A DNA stretch of 61,372 nucleotides from Actinomycetes bacterium (lineage in GTDB: Bacteria; Actinomycetota; Acidimicrobiia; Acidimicrobiales; Ilumatobacteraceae). The DNA lies in assembly GCA_025358125.1 (NCBI GenBank), contig JANYKS010000084.1, forward strand, positions 1-61,372, in the 5' to 3' direction. The stretch's first letter is position 1; each line of letters starts with the position of its first letter. The translations under genes and the position numbers were made by a program. Below are positions 34,010 through 42,986 of this stretch, piece by piece. The notes beneath the pieces are model-generated. The model was not told where the DNA came from. It did not search any database and worked only from the letters and a program-made list of their open reading frames with translations.

Positions 34010-34299
34010 ATTACGCTCACGGGAATTCGCCTCGGGGTGTGCACCGTTCACGGCAGCTGGAAACTACCTACTGAAGGCAGGTAGAGGCCCGATGACTGGT
34101 GAACCACCGGGCATCCCAACTGCCGATTGTCGCCTCGGAATCTTCGATGGCTTTGAGGGATACGAGCGCAGTACATCCACTGGACGGCAACCGATCGGAA
34201 CGAGTTCGTCGCTATCAACCAGTTCTGGGTGACCGGTCCGCTTCATCCGCCGACGCACCGACATCGTGCTGTTCGTCAATGGCATCCCGCCTGTCGCCT
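34010..34299. other. 290-base non-coding interval in the restriction-modification-like block
   Basis: No credible gene on either strand. The interval separates two genes that converge on it, so terminators would be expected, but no strong hairpin is seen by eye. Its G+C content is somewhat lower than that of the flanking core genes. Confidence 0.4.
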
Positions 34300-35784
34300 T
34301 CAAGAACTCCGGCGGGCGAGGTCTTGCGGCGTCCAGAACCCGGGCTGAGGGTCATCGCCGAAGCCGCCTTTGGCATAGAGCTTGAGCCGGTCGAGGGCCT
34401 CGGTGGAAAGCATCTCGATCGCGTCGAAGAACGCGTCGGGTCCCGCCGCCCTGAGCGCAGTGTCGCCGTCACTGGGGCGATGCGGAAGATGCGACGTCAG
34501 TAACACCAGTGACATCCCGCCGAGAGAGCCCTTCAATGCGCAGGCCCTGCCGAGTGATTTCCACACGGTGTCCATTCGCAGCAATCCACCCCGATAGCTC
34601 GTAAAGGCGCCGGCGATATCGAAGACCCACGGAGCACCGTCGCCGTCCGTCGCCACGAAGTTGACCGTCACACCCGTCTTACGGATGCGCTGGTTTCTCT
34701 CCGCAATCGTGAAGCCGGCCTCATCGAGAACTTGTTCTGCAAGTTTCTGCGCGGCCTTGCCTTGCTTCGTTGCGCGACTCCGAAAGTCCTCGACGTCGTC
34801 CACGTCGTCTACGTCGATCGGCGCAACGACTTCGCTCCAAAGACGCCCGATCTCCGCGACCGGGTGAGGCGGAGCGAGAGCCTCGCCCACCCGGCGACGG
34901 GCGATGTCGACGTAGCTCGGATCGAGGTCGTAGCCGACGTATCGGCGACCGAGCCGGGCTGCCGCGACGAGAGCGGAACCGCTTCCCATGAAGGGATCGA
35001 GAACCAGGTCGTCCTTGAACGTGTACAGCCGGATCAGCTGCTCGGGAAGCTCGACCGGGAATGGCGCAGGATGACCAACCCGCCGCGCGCTCTCGGGTGG
35101 GATCGACCAGATGTCGAGTGTCATCGCCATGAAGTCCTCGGTCATCAGCGTACTCTCGTGCGGCAGGCCCTCCGCGGCGCGCTGCTTCACCGAGCGTGCG
35201 CGATCGAAGCGGCCCTTGCTCGCAACGATCACGCGCTCGCTGATGTCACGCAAGACCGGGTTCGCCGCGCTGCGGAACGAACCCCACGCGCACGACCCGC
35301 TCGCGCCCTCAGCCTTCTGCCAGATCAGTTCGCCGCGGAGCAGCAAACCGAGGTCATGCTCGAGAATGCGGATCACGTCGGCCGACAGGCTGCGGTACGG
35401 CTTGCGTCCGAGGTTGGCGACATTGACCGCGATGCGTCCGCCGGGTTCGAGCTTGCGCACGCATTCGGCGAAGACGCCGGTGAGCATCTCGAGATACTCG
35501 AGGTACGACGACGGTACGCCATCGCGTTCGAGTTCCTCCTCGTATTGCTTGCCGGCGAAGTACGGCGGCGAGGTGACCACGAGCGCCACCGACCCGTCCG
35601 CCACCGAATCCATGTGTCGCGCGTCGCCCGTGACAAAGGGGTTCTCGATCGGCAAGGGAAGCGGGACGTCTTGATCGTCGGACAGCTCTGGTGCGCGGAA
35701 CCGGTCGTAGAACGGTGTGGAGTCGTGACTCTCGCGAGCCCCTACCCCGAAGTTCGACGTCGTGGTCTTGCGCCGCTCTTTCAT
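34300..35784 (-). CDS. Site-specific DNA methyltransferase, beta class (N4-cytosine/N6-adenine)
   Basis: A 494-residue methylase. The catalytic TSPPY lies at 71-75 and the SAM motif DPFMGSGSALVAA at 263-275, so motif IV precedes motif I as in the beta class; SPPY is shared by N4-cytosine and some N6-adenine enzymes. GYDLDPSYVDIARRR is motif II. Beyond residue 320 is a separate domain of about 170 residues (VTVNFVATDGDGAPWVFDIA, DTVWKSLGRA), possibly for target recognition or a nuclease-like fold. GAGGGG precedes the ATG at 35784. It converges with the putative endonuclease, forming a likely restriction-modification pair. Confidence 0.83.
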   Translation of the reverse strand: MKERRKTTTSNFGVGARESHDSTPFYDRFRAPELSDDQDVPLPLPIENPFVTGDARHMDSVADGSVALVVTSPPYFAGKQYEEELERDGVPSSYLEYLEMLTGVFAECVRKLEPGGRIAVNVANLGRKPYRSLSADVIRILEHDLGLLLRGELIWQKAEGASGSCAWGSFRSAANPVLRDISERVIVASKGRFDRARSVKQRAAEGLPHESTLMTEDFMAMTLDIWSIPPESARRVGHPAPFPVELPEQLIRLYTFKDDLVLDPFMGSGSALVAAARLGRRYVGYDLDPSYVDIARRRVGEALAPPHPVAEIGRLWSEVVAPIDVDDVDDVEDFRSRATKQGKAAQKLAEQVLDEAGFTIAERNQRIRKTGVTVNFVATDGDGAPWVFDIAGAFTSYRGGLLRMDTVWKSLGRACALKGSLGGMSLVLLTSHLPHRPSDGDTALRAAGPDAFFDAIEMLSTEALDRLKLYAKGGFGDDPQPGFWTPQDLARRSS

Positions 35785-35944
35785 CGTGCCCCCTCGTGAC
35801 TCTCGCCCGAATGCTAGCCGACATTCGCGAATCAAACGAACATACGCGCGATTGACATCAGGCGCCGTGGCATCAAGCGGCATGTTCGCGCCGCTCGGGG
35901 ACGCAGCGACCTTGTCCGCCGTGCCATATTGGTAGGCACCACGG
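35785..35944. promoter_or_regulatory. Divergent promoter region between methyltransferase and molybdenum hydroxylase
   Basis: 160 bases between divergent start codons, with lower G+C around 35815-35860. It must carry promoters for both sides. No clear operator is visible. The right boundary of the island-like block probably lies here. Confidence 0.4.
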
Positions 35945-38230
35945 ATGAAGCGAGATTCGATGACGCCAACAACACAACCCCGATTCGTCCGCGCCGACGG
36001 CCCGGACAAGGTGACCGGCAGCGGCCGCTACACCGCGGACCTCACCCTGACGGGCATGCTCGCCGCGAAGTTCCGCTATGCCGACGTGTCCCACGCCCGG
36101 ATCACCAAGCTCGACACCACGGCGGCGCTGGCGATCCCCGGGGTGTTCGCGGTGCTGACGGCAGCCGACGTCCCGGATGTGCACTTCGGACCGTTCGTGG
36201 CCGACCGCACCCTCTTCGCCCGCGACGTCGTTCGGTTCGAGGGCGAGGTCGTCGCCGCGGTCGCGGCCATCACACCCGAGGTCGCCCAGCGCGCCGCCGA
36301 CGCGATCGTCGTCGAGTACGAAGCTCTGCCGGTGATCACCGATATCGAGGACGCGCTCGGCGCTGGCTCGCCGCTCGTGCACACCGGATGGTCCGACTAC
36401 GGCGCCGCCGACCCGGTCGTTCGCGATCGCAACGATGCTTCGTTCTCATCGATCACAAAGGGCGATGTCGACGCCGGCCTGGCCGAGGCCGATCACATCG
36501 TCGAGAGTCGCTACGTCGCCGACGGCTGCCATGCCGCACCGATCGAGCCGCGAGCCGTCCTCGCCCAGTGGGAGGGCGACAAGGTCACGATCTGGACGTC
36601 GACCCAGGTTCCCTTCGATGCCCGCGCCGGCGTGTGCGAGACGCTGGAACTCCCCGCGAACAGGGTCCGCATCATCGTGGCGCACCTCGGCGGGGGCTTC
36701 GGCGGCAAGTGCGGCTTCCACTACGAAGCACACGTCGCCGCGCTCGCCAAGGCCACGAAGCGGCCGGTGAGACTGTTGTTCTCGCGTCGTGAGGAGTTCC
36801 TCGCACCAGACCGCCGCCGCGAAGGCATGGTCATCGACATCACGACCGGCGTTCGTAACGACGGCACGATCACGGCCCGCAAGGCGTGGATCGCGATCGA
36901 CAACGGCGCCTACACCGCCGACGCCGGCTTCTTCCCCCAGCTCGCGGCGATGCACGTCGCCGGACCGTACAAGATCCCCAACGTGCACGTCGATGCCCAC
37001 CTCGTCTACACAAACCATCAGCCGTCGGGTTCCGTGCGCGCTCCAACAGCACCGCAGACGTGTTGGGCGCTCGAATCGCACACCGACGAGGTTGCGGCAG
37101 CGGTCGGCATGGATCCGGTCGCGTTCCGCCGACTGAACGCGGTCGACACCGGTGCGGTGGGACCGAGTGGTCAGACCTACGGCGAGATCGGCGTGCAGCA
37201 ATGCATCGAAGAGGCGACCAAGCTGGTCGGCTACGGCCAGACCTTGCCGGACGACGAAGCGATCGGCGTGGCCATCGGCTGGTGGCCGAGCTTCGCGGTG
37301 CCGTCTGGCGCCTACCTCAAGCTCGACGGCGACGGCTCCGGCCAGATCATCACCGGCGCGCAGGAGTGCGGCACCGGGGCGGTGATGACGTTGCGCCAAT
37401 TGGCCGCCGACGAACTCGGGATGGACCCGGAGAACTTCGAGCTCGTGTATCAGGACACGAGCGTTGCTCCCTACGACATGGGCGCGACAGGTTCGCAGAC
37501 ATTGTTCAACAACGGCCGCGCCGTCGTCGCCGCTGCCGGCCAGGTGGCCGAGCAGCTCCGCAAACTCGCGGCCGAGTTCCTGGAGGCAGCTCCGGGCGAC
37601 ATCGTGCTGGCCGATGGGCACGCACATGTTGCCGGCTCGCCGAGCTCGACGGTGTCCATCGCCGAGCTGGCCGGCATCGCCGCGGGTGGCGAACTACTCA
37701 TCGGCCATGGCTCGGGGGCCCCGCCGGCGGCACCCCCGCTCGCCGGGTCCAGCTGCGTCGGCGATCTCGGGATGGCCTCGTTCGTCGCCCCCCAGTTCTC
37801 GTGTCACGCCGTTCGCGTCCGGCTCGACCGCGACACGGGCGTCGTCCGCGTGCTCGAGGTCGGCGCTGCCCATGACTCGGGCACCATCATCAACGAACTC
37901 GGTGCGCTCGGACAGGTCGAGGGAGGCGTGATGATGGGCGTCGGCCAGGCGCTCACCGAGGGCACGCAATACGACGATCAGGGGCGGCAACGCAACGCTG
38001 GCCTGCTGGAGTACAAGCTGCAGACGTGCGCCGACACACCCGTGATCCGCACCCATTTCGTGCAGATCAACACGCCCGACGCCGGACCGCGCGGCGCCAA
38101 AGGACTCGCCGAGGCCCCCAACGTCGCAACGGCCGCCGCGATCTCGAACGCGCTCGCCAAGCTCGTCGGCAAACCGGTGCGCCGACTGCCGATGACGGCC
38201 GAGCGGGTGTGGGAGGCGATGCAGTCATGA
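35945..38230 (+). CDS. Xanthine dehydrogenase-family molybdopterin-binding large subunit
   Basis: A 761-residue catalytic subunit. The first 140 residues are the Ald_Xan_dh_C a/b hammerhead domain (KVTGSGRYTADL, HARITKLDTT). The molybdopterin-binding region has HLGGGFGGKCGFHYEAH, SGSVRAPTAPQTCWALE and, near the end, GAKGLAEAP with the catalytic Glu. The enzyme would hydroxylate an aromatic or N-heterocyclic compound or oxidise an aldehyde. It lacks the CoxL motif AYxCSFR of true CO dehydrogenase. ATG 35945 is used; ATG 35960 is equally good. It overlaps the FAD subunit gene by 4 bases in an L-M-S order. Confidence 0.9.
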   Translation: MKRDSMTPTTQPRFVRADGPDKVTGSGRYTADLTLTGMLAAKFRYADVSHARITKLDTTAALAIPGVFAVLTAADVPDVHFGPFVADRTLFARDVVRFEGEVVAAVAAITPEVAQRAADAIVVEYEALPVITDIEDALGAGSPLVHTGWSDYGAADPVVRDRNDASFSSITKGDVDAGLAEADHIVESRYVADGCHAAPIEPRAVLAQWEGDKVTIWTSTQVPFDARAGVCETLELPANRVRIIVAHLGGGFGGKCGFHYEAHVAALAKATKRPVRLLFSRREEFLAPDRRREGMVIDITTGVRNDGTITARKAWIAIDNGAYTADAGFFPQLAAMHVAGPYKIPNVHVDAHLVYTNHQPSGSVRAPTAPQTCWALESHTDEVAAAVGMDPVAFRRLNAVDTGAVGPSGQTYGEIGVQQCIEEATKLVGYGQTLPDDEAIGVAIGWWPSFAVPSGAYLKLDGDGSGQIITGAQECGTGAVMTLRQLAADELGMDPENFELVYQDTSVAPYDMGATGSQTLFNNGRAVVAAAGQVAEQLRKLAAEFLEAAPGDIVLADGHAHVAGSPSSTVSIAELAGIAAGGELLIGHGSGAPPAAPPLAGSSCVGDLGMASFVAPQFSCHAVRVRLDRDTGVVRVLEVGAAHDSGTIINELGALGQVEGGVMMGVGQALTEGTQYDDQGRQRNAGLLEYKLQTCADTPVIRTHFVQINTPDAGPRGAKGLAEAPNVATAAAISNALAKLVGKPVRRLPMTAERVWEAMQS

Positions 38231-39129
38231 GCTTCACCATCGCCACATCCATCGAAGACGCGCTCGCCGCGCTCGCGGCCGGCGCTCGTCCCGTCGCCGG
38301 CGGCAGCGATCTCGTCGTCGGCGCACGCCACGGCAAGGCCCCGCTACCCGATTCGATCGTCGCGATCGACCGTCTCAGCGAGCTGAGCACGATCACGCTG
38401 ACCGACGATGGGCTGCGGATCGGCGCCCTCGCGACGCACGCGGCGATGATGCTCGATGCCACCATCGTGGCGAGCTACTCCGCTCTCGCCGATGCCAGCG
38501 CGCTGGTGGGCTCACCCGCCACGCGCAACGTCGGAACGCTCGGCGGAAACGTGATGAACGCGTCCCCGGCGATGGACACGGGCGCTCCGCTGCTCGTGTT
38601 CGGGGCGATGGTCGAACTCCGTTCGACGAGCGGCACCCGGTCCGTGAGCCTGCCCGACCTGTGGGTCGGTCCTGGAAGCACGAGCGCGGCGGCCGACGAG
38701 TTGTGCATCGCACTGGTGCTCGCGAAGCGCCCGGCGCGATCCGGCAGTGCGTACGTCAGACTCGAGTACCGGCGGGCGATGGAGATCGCGGTCGTCGGCG
38801 CCGCCGCGTCGGTCACCCTGAACGACGACGGAACGGCTGGACATGTTGCGGTCGCGTTGACGGCGGTCGCGCCGACGATCGTGGCGGTCGGCGGTCTCGA
38901 CGCTGCACTGATCGGACGACCGGTCGACGAGGACACGCTCGCTGCCGTCGCCCGTGCCGCAGCCGAACAGTCGGCACCGATCAGCGACCTGCGCGCGAGC
39001 GACAGCTACAGGCGACATTGCGTCGGTGTGATGGCCCGCCGCGCGGTCGAGGCCGCCGGGCGCCGCGCCGGTGGCGAAGCGATCGCGATCCCCGTCAACC
39101 GGGCCTATGGGATAGGAGCATCACGATGA
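38227..39129 (+). CDS. Molybdenum hydroxylase FAD-binding medium subunit
   Basis: A 300-residue FAD_binding_5/CO_deh_flav_C protein. RPVAGGSDLVVGAR is the first FAD loop and NVGTLGGNVMNASP the second, the two hallmarks of this family. It passes electrons from the 2Fe-2S clusters to its FAD and on to NAD or another acceptor. It starts inside the stop of the large subunit and overlaps the small subunit by 4 bases, so the three are co-translated in stoichiometric amounts. Confidence 0.9.
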   Translation: MSFTIATSIEDALAALAAGARPVAGGSDLVVGARHGKAPLPDSIVAIDRLSELSTITLTDDGLRIGALATHAAMMLDATIVASYSALADASALVGSPATRNVGTLGGNVMNASPAMDTGAPLLVFGAMVELRSTSGTRSVSLPDLWVGPGSTSAAADELCIALVLAKRPARSGSAYVRLEYRRAMEIAVVGAAASVTLNDDGTAGHVAVALTAVAPTIVAVGGLDAALIGRPVDEDTLAAVARAAAEQSAPISDLRASDSYRRHCVGVMARRAVEAAGRRAGGEAIAIPVNRAYGIGASR

Positions 39130-39605
39130 GCATGCCAATCAAGCTGAGCATCGATCTGAACGTCAACGGGGTCGACTATCCCGTCACGATCGAACCCGGC
39201 CGCAACCTCGTCAGCGTGCTTCGCAGCGAGGTCGGCCTGACCGGCACCAAGGAGGGCTGCGACGACTGCGAATGCGGCGCCTGTATGGTGCTGCTCGACG
39301 GCCAACCGGTGAACTCGTGCTCGTACCTCGCCGCGCAAGCACAGGGGCGGGCCATCACCACGGTCGAGGGTGTGATGCGCGGTGCAGAGATGCATCCGCT
39401 GCAACGCAATCTCCTCGAAGCGGGCGGTGTGCAATGCGGTTTCTGCACCCCCGGCATGATCATGTCCGCCACGGCGCTGCTGGCCCGCAATCCCTCGCCG
39501 ACCGAGGAGGAGATCCGAATCGGGCTGTCCGGCAACCTTTGTCGCTGCACCGGTTACGCCAAGATCGTCGCCGCGGTTCAGGCCACTGCTGCGGGCCGCT
39601 ACTGA
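39126..39605 (+). CDS. Molybdenum hydroxylase 2Fe-2S small subunit
   Basis: A 159-residue iron-sulfur subunit. The plant-type ferredoxin cluster is coordinated in KEGCDDCECGACMVLLDGQP with Cys in NSC, and the second cluster in CGFCTPGMIM and NLCRCTGY. The usual sequence of the first binding loop is G-C-x-x-G-x-C-G-A-C; here the middle Gly is Cys (GCDDCECGAC), an extra cysteine beside the cluster. It carries electrons from the Mo centre to FAD. It is the last gene of the operon. Confidence 0.9.
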   Translation: MSMPIKLSIDLNVNGVDYPVTIEPGRNLVSVLRSEVGLTGTKEGCDDCECGACMVLLDGQPVNSCSYLAAQAQGRAITTVEGVMRGAEMHPLQRNLLEAGGVQCGFCTPGMIMSATALLARNPSPTEEEIRIGLSGNLCRCTGYAKIVAAVQATAAGRY

Positions 39606-39727
39606 CGCTTCTCGCAGTACTGCGACGGCCGCCACTGCGTTCCGGCGAAGGGAGTCCGGGCGAACGATCCGACGTCGTTGGTGTGGTCTATGGTGGACGC
39701 TGCTGACGGACATGGCAGGAGCACGAC

Positions 39728-40918
39728 ATGGGTTTGATGAACAAGATCCGCGGAGAGATCGTCGACATCATCGAGTGGATCGACGACTCGCGATCCACGC
39801 TTGCGTGGCGGTTCCCGCGCTACCAGAACGAGATCAAGAACGGCGCCCAACTGATCGTGCGAGAGGGCCAAAAGGCTGCGTTCGTCTATCAGGGCAAGCT
39901 GGCCGACACCTTCGATCCCGGTACCTATGAGTTGAAGACCGAGAACCTGCCGATCCTCAGCACGCTGCAGGGCTGGAAGTACGGCTTCAACAGCCCGTTC
40001 CGCAGCGAGGTGTACTACATCAACACCCGCCCGGTGACGAGCCTGCGGTGGGGCACCCCCACACCGGTCACGGTCCGCGACCCCGACTTCAAGATGGTGC
40101 AGGTCCGCGCCAATGGCCTCTGCGTCGTCAAGATCGCCAATGTCGAGGTGTTCCTCCGCGAGGTGATCGGCACCGACAGCGCTGTCGACGTCGAGGAGAT
40201 CTCCGAACTGCTGCGGCGGGTCATCAGCCTCGCCTTCTCCGACATGGTGCTGGCCACCGGATTGGGCGTCATCGACCTGCAGGGCCGTCAGGTCGAGTTG
40301 TCAGCCAAGCTGCGTGAATTCGTGCAGGAACGCGTCGACGACGAGTACGGCATCGAAATCCCCGACATCACGATGAACATCTCGCTCCCCGATGAGATCA
40401 CCCAAGCGATGACCCGCGGTGTCGCTCGTGGTGTCGAGGAGGGCGGCTTCCTCGACAACATCGGCTCGATGGACCGTTATCAACAGGCCAAGGCCGCCGA
40501 GGCGATGGTGGCCGCCGCAGGAAACCCCGGTGGCGGCGCCGCGGGAGCCGCGATGCAACTCGGACTCGGCGTGACCATGGGCGCCCAGATGGCCCAGACG
40601 ATGGCGGGCGCGATGGCGCCTGCCGCGGCGGCTCCGGCACCCGCACCCGCTGCGGCCGCACCACCTCCGCTGCCGGGCCAGGTGCTGTACCACGTCGACG
40701 CGGGCGGCCAACCGAGTGGTCCGTACAACCTGGCCCAGATGCAGGCCGGCATCGCCAACGGTCAGGTCGTCGGGACCACACTCGTGTGGTCACCCGGTCT
40801 GGCGGCCTGGTCGTCGGCGCAGAGCGTGCCGGCCCTGCAGGTGTTGTTCTCGACGCCACCGCCGTTGCCACCGACCTCGGCAACGCCGCCGCCCGTACCA
40901 CCGAGTGCTGGAGCCTGA
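39728..40918 (+). CDS. SPFH-domain protein with C-terminal GYF_2 domain (YdjI-like)
   Basis: A 396-residue protein. Residues 1-215 form a virion-core-like/SPFH (band-7) domain of the YdjI type: LIVREGQKAAFVYQGKLAD, FDPGTYELKTENLPILST and PFRSEVYYINTR. A Ala/Pro-rich low-complexity linker (~275-315) leads to a GYF_2 domain (LYHVDAGGQPSGPYNLAQMQ, WSPGLAAWSSAQ) that binds proline-rich ligands, followed by a Pro-rich tail. Such proteins scaffold membrane-associated complexes. AGGAG lies 6 bases before the ATG. The next gene starts only 2 bases later and carries proline-rich segments that could be its ligand. Confidence 0.84.
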   Translation: MGLMNKIRGEIVDIIEWIDDSRSTLAWRFPRYQNEIKNGAQLIVREGQKAAFVYQGKLADTFDPGTYELKTENLPILSTLQGWKYGFNSPFRSEVYYINTRPVTSLRWGTPTPVTVRDPDFKMVQVRANGLCVVKIANVEVFLREVIGTDSAVDVEEISELLRRVISLAFSDMVLATGLGVIDLQGRQVELSAKLREFVQERVDDEYGIEIPDITMNISLPDEITQAMTRGVARGVEEGGFLDNIGSMDRYQQAKAAEAMVAAAGNPGGGAAGAAMQLGLGVTMGAQMAQTMAGAMAPAAAAPAPAPAAAAPPPLPGQVLYHVDAGGQPSGPYNLAQMQAGIANGQVVGTTLVWSPGLAAWSSAQSVPALQVLFSTPPPLPPTSATPPPVPPSAGA

Positions 40919-40920
40919 TC

Positions 40921-42222
40921 GTGATCGACGACGGCGAAGGGGCGCAGCCTCCTCCACTGCCGACATCACCACCACCACCACCGGACATGGCACCACCGAC
41001 ATCACCACCACCACCGGCAACGGACATGGCACCGGACATGGCGCCACCGGTCACGGCGCCACCGGTCACGGGCGAAGTGCCCCGCGAAACGCCCCGCGAG
41101 GCGCCCCGCGACCTGGCCGCGCTGCACGGCACCGAGCAGACCCGCACCTACCCGTGCAACTCGTGCGGCGCCGAACTGCATTTCGACATCAAGCTCCAAA
41201 AACTCGCCTGCGCTCACTGCGGAGCCGTTCACGACCTGAGTGTCGACCTCACCCAGTCGGCGGTCGAGCAGGATCTCCGGACCGCGCTGGAGGCATTGCA
41301 GAACGGCCGGCTCCATGGCCAGCGGTCGATCAGCGCGGAGCACAAAGAGATCGTCTGCCAGAACTGCGGCGGCCGCTCCACGTTCTCCGGAAGCCTGACG
41401 GCAGAGCGTTGCCCGTACTGTGCAACGCCAATCCAGCGAGACGATGTGCACAACGCACCGGACCGACTCGCAGTCGATGGAGTCGTGCCGTTCCAGATCG
41501 ATGCGAAGTCGGCGACATCCGTGATCGACGAGTGGATCAACAGCCGACGCTTCGCCCCGACCGAGTTCAAGACCTACAACCGAACGGGCTCGTTCTCCAG
41601 CGTCTACACCGCCTATTTCACCTACGATGCCGACACGGAGGCGACCTACACGGGGCGCCGTGGTGACGACTACACGGTCACCGTCGGCAGCGGCGACGAC
41701 GAGCGGACGGAGACCCGCACCAACTGGTTCCCGGTGTCGGGCGTGGTCACGAACAGTTTCGACGACATCACGGTGTTCGCCAACGACGGTTTCGATCGGG
41801 CCCGGGTCGCGAAGCTCGAACCGTGGCCGACGCAGACGGCCAAGTCGTACTCGCCGGAGTTCGTCGCCGGACACCTCTGTCGGACATACGACAACGACGT
41901 CGAGCAGTGCATGGGCGAGGCGACCACGAAGATGGAAGCGGAGATCGATCAGACGATCCGGCGTGACATCGGCGGCGACCATCAAGACGTCGATTCGCGT
42001 AGCATCGACTGGCGCAAGATGACCTACAAGCACCTTCTGCTCCCGATCTGGCTGCTCACCGTGATCTACCAGGACAAGCCGTTCCAGGTGTACATCAATG
42101 GTGTCACCGGCGAAGTTCAAGGCGCCCGGCCGTGGAGCAAGGTCAAGATCATCGCGGCCGCGGTGATCATCCTGGTCGTGATCATCGTCCTGATCGTCCT
42201 GCTCAAGTCACGAAAGTCATGA
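40921..42222 (+). CDS. Zinc-ribbon protein with Pro-rich N-terminus and C-terminal membrane helix (YdjG-like)
   Basis: A 433-residue protein starting at GTG 40921. Residues 8-45 are Pro-rich. Two zinc-binding knuckle pairs are clear: YPCNSCGAELHFDIK with KLACAHCGAVHDL, and IVCQNCGGRSTFSG with ERCPYCATPIQRDD. A central alpha-beta domain of about 230 residues follows (VDGVVPFQIDAKSATSVIDE, SVYTAYFTYDADTEATYTG). It ends in a single helix IIAAAVIILVVIIVLIVLLK close to the C-terminus, so most of the protein should be cytosolic and tail-anchored. It overlaps the next gene by 4 bases. The plan is like Bacillus YdjG, part of a phage-shock-type cassette. Confidence 0.75.
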   Translation: MIDDGEGAQPPPLPTSPPPPPDMAPPTSPPPPATDMAPDMAPPVTAPPVTGEVPRETPREAPRDLAALHGTEQTRTYPCNSCGAELHFDIKLQKLACAHCGAVHDLSVDLTQSAVEQDLRTALEALQNGRLHGQRSISAEHKEIVCQNCGGRSTFSGSLTAERCPYCATPIQRDDVHNAPDRLAVDGVVPFQIDAKSATSVIDEWINSRRFAPTEFKTYNRTGSFSSVYTAYFTYDADTEATYTGRRGDDYTVTVGSGDDERTETRTNWFPVSGVVTNSFDDITVFANDGFDRARVAKLEPWPTQTAKSYSPEFVAGHLCRTYDNDVEQCMGEATTKMEAEIDQTIRRDIGGDHQDVDSRSIDWRKMTYKHLLLPIWLLTVIYQDKPFQVYINGVTGEVQGARPWSKVKIIAAAVIILVVIIVLIVLLKSRKS

Positions 42223-42848
42223 TTTTCGTGGCGTTTGCCGTCCTCATCGTCGTCGCAGTGATCGCCGGCGCAGCCGCCATCGCCTTTCGCTCGAAGCGTT
42301 CGTTCGTCGAGTCCAACGAGATCGTGCCCGGTACAGCGACGAGGGCGCCGACGTCGTGGGCCGGCGCCCACTCACCGGAGGCCAAACTGCACCGGCGGCT
42401 CCGCGACGCCGTCCTGGCCGTCCGGGCCGAGCCGACGCTCACCGACCCCGGATCGCCCGGATCGCGAGCGATTCTCGAGCAGGCCGCGCTCGACATCGAC
42501 GATCGGCTGATCGCTGCTGCAGCGCTGCCTGCAACGCATCGCGACGCTGCGATCGGCGCGGTGGAACCGGCCGTCGTCGCGCTCGAGGACGCAATCGCCA
42601 AACTCGCGGCCCCGGCCGGAGCCGCCACATCGCAGCAGGCGCTCGACGATGCGATTGGCGCGGTGCAGAGCCGCCTCATTGCCTTGGCCGAGGCGCGAGC
42701 CGAGCTCGATCAGTTCGATGTGACATCGAAGGGCACGCCGCTCCCGGTGGCCCGAACCGATCCGTCGGCGGTCGTCGAGACCGCCTCGCCAGAGACCAAA
42801 ACACCGGAAGTCACGGCCACAGAAGGTGGCACGACCCACCCGAACTGA
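42219..42848 (+). CDS. Membrane-anchored helical protein, third gene of the SPFH cassette
   Basis: A 209-residue protein with an N-terminal membrane helix (IFVAFAVLIVVAVIAGAAAIAF) and a predicted all-helical soluble part of about 110 residues rich in Ala and Leu (LIAAAALPATHRDAAIGAVE, ALEDAIAKLAAPAG), then a Thr/Pro tail. No catalytic motif is seen. It is coupled to the zinc-ribbon gene by a 4-base overlap, so probably works in the same complex. Any relation to YdjH or PspA is only positional. Confidence 0.6.
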   Translation: MIFVAFAVLIVVAVIAGAAAIAFRSKRSFVESNEIVPGTATRAPTSWAGAHSPEAKLHRRLRDAVLAVRAEPTLTDPGSPGSRAILEQAALDIDDRLIAAAALPATHRDAAIGAVEPAVVALEDAIAKLAAPAGAATSQQALDDAIGAVQSRLIALAEARAELDQFDVTSKGTPLPVARTDPSAVVETASPETKTPEVTATEGGTTHPN

Positions 42849-42986
42849 CCGGACGAGCCGATGAGGCGCCGGTAACGGTGAAAAGTTCCTCCAGTTGTGC
42901 TGCGGTTGATGCTTCGTTGGGTTGTAGTGTTGCAGCGTTGTCCCGCGTGGTGAAGCGGTTGAGTTGGTTGTCCGAACCTCTCGAAG
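42849..42986. other. Low-GC interval before the helicase gene
   Basis: 138 bases, with a G/T-biased stretch at 42896-42975 that is clearly lower in G+C than its neighbours. It contains no confident gene. It may hold the helicase promoter or be a remnant of inserted DNA. Confidence 0.35.

Noticed and set aside
34732..35799. 355-codon plus-strand frame opposite the DNA methyltransferase
   Set aside because: It lies wholly opposite a gene with clear catalytic motifs and has a low-quality, Arg/Glu-rich composition.
35945..38230. Aerobic carbon monoxide dehydrogenase large subunit
   Set aside because: The active-site CoxL motif AYxCSFR is absent at the corresponding place.
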